In this document: one piece after another, positions 63,682 to 64,000 of the stretch
Layout: each line of letters begins with the position of its first letter
Numbering within the stretch: the first letter of the stretch is position 1
Origin: Bacteroidia bacterium
Lineage (GTDB): Bacteria; Bacteroidota; Bacteroidia; Flavobacteriales; Flavobacteriaceae
Length of the DNA: 64,000 bases
Direction: 5' to 3'
Assembly (NCBI GenBank): GCA_030427735.1
Contig: JAUIBP010000013.1
Span: forward strand, 1-64,000
Notes under the pieces: generated by a model
Told to the model about the DNA's origin: nothing
The model's database searches: none
What the model saw: only the letters and a program-made list of their open reading frames with translations
Position numbers and translations under genes: made by a program

Positions 63682-63705
63682 GTCTTAAAATGTTGATTTT
63701 AAGAC
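63682..63705 (+). terminator. Hairpin after the HYC_CC_PP gene
   Basis: GTCTTAAAA (63682-63690) and TTTTAAGAC (63697-63705) form a perfect 9-bp stem with a 6-nt loop, 21 bp after the stop. No long T run follows, so it is at best a weak or partial terminator before the RND gene. Confidence 0.4.
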
Positions 63706-63724
63706 TATTTATGCATTTTTAGTT

Positions 63725-64000
63725 ATGCTAAAAATGCTTAAGTTTAATTGTTTTAATGTAAACGATATGCTAAATAGAAGCATTAAATTTTTAATTGAGA
63801 ATAAGTTAGTTGCTGTTATATTGCTGCTTGTCTTAGTTGGGTGGGGTATTGTAAATTCTCCTTTTGGTTGGAATACTGGTATTTTACCAAGTTATCCCGT
63901 AGCCGTAGATGCAATCCCAGACATTGGCGAAAATCAACAAATTGTTTTTACCAATTGGGAAGGACGCTCTCCACAAGATATAGAAGATCAAATTACTTAC
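63725..64000 (+). CDS. CusA/CzcA-family heavy-metal RND efflux transporter (3' end outside window)
   Basis: The frame from the ATG at 63725 is open to the window edge (92 residues). After a first transmembrane helix (LVAVILLLVLVGWGIV) it reads YPVAVDAIPDIGENQQIVFT and then NWEGRSPQDIEDQITY, diagnostic for the heavy-metal RND inner-membrane pump (CusA, CzcA). Full-length members are ~1050 residues or, in many Bacteroidota, ~1240-1450. An ATG at 63767 (MLNRSIKF) is an equally good start. It would pump monovalent or divalent metal ions out of the periplasm with partners encoded downstream. Confidence 0.9.
   Translation, partial: MLKMLKFNCFNVNDMLNRSIKFLIENKLVAVILLLVLVGWGIVNSPFGWNTGILPSYPVAVDAIPDIGENQQIVFTNWEGRSPQDIEDQITY

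Noticed and set aside
1-64000. tRNA, rRNA, insertion sequences, CRISPR or phage-defence genes
   Set aside because: None were noticed in the gaps or among the proteins; a covariance-model scan for RNA genes was not possible, so small RNAs cannot be excluded.

Overview
The window comes from a member of the Bacteroidota, most likely a marine or plant-associated Flavobacteriaceae. The reasons are the AT-rich genome, two SusC/SusD pairs, C-terminal type IX secretion (T9SS) sorting domains on two proteins, a HYC_CC_PP-type protein ahead of an RND metal pump, and promoters of the TTG / TAnnTTTG type. No plasmid or phage genes were seen.

About 36 kb (roughly 1.3-36.6 kb) is one large polysaccharide utilization locus (PUL) aimed at pectin-type rhamnogalacturonan and probably its arabinogalactan side chains. 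The left arm runs leftwards from a divergent control region at 12.2-12.7 kb: PL22-like lyase, GH106 alpha-L-rhamnosidase, GH105 unsaturated uronyl hydrolase, GH43, SGNH esterase, GH43 exo-galactanase-like enzyme and L-rhamnose mutarotase. A GH43 and an SGNH esterase converge on it from the left. The right arm runs rightwards: SusC, SusD, an internal terminator, GH28 and GH115. A second leftward block follows (GH2 beta-galactosidase, CE12 esterase, a tandem double CE12 esterase, an SDR), then a second rightward block from a second divergent control region at 29.0-29.2 kb (GH28, a DUF4450-type protein, a GH65-like six-hairpin protein). There are no sulfatases, which argues against ulvan. No endo-acting rhamnogalacturonan lyase lies inside the window.

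From 36.6 to 51.2 kb there is a LytTR response regulator, an unknown lipoprotein, the proline operon proC-proB-proA, a 2490-residue T9SS-secreted subtilisin with a 45-residue small gene just upstream, and a membrane-anchored TPR/HTH regulator.

From 51.7 to 63.0 kb lies a second, compact PUL: lipoprotein, two-domain exported protein, SusC, SusD, GH71/GH99-like lipoprotein, GH97 with the SusB-type catalytic glutamates, and a SusR-like DUF6377 regulator on the opposite strand. It probably handles an alpha-glucan. The window ends with a HYC_CC_PP protein and the start of a CusA/CzcA-type RND pump.

Non-coding structure of note: two ~207-bp repeats about 98% identical that fill intergenic gaps in the pectin PUL; hairpin/inverted-repeat elements at 24.7 and 61.3-61.45 kb; a shared direct-repeat motif in both divergent control regions of the pectin PUL; and CATCTTGATTT repeats 21 bp apart upstream of the second PUL. 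All family assignments come from reading motifs by eye; no database search was run.
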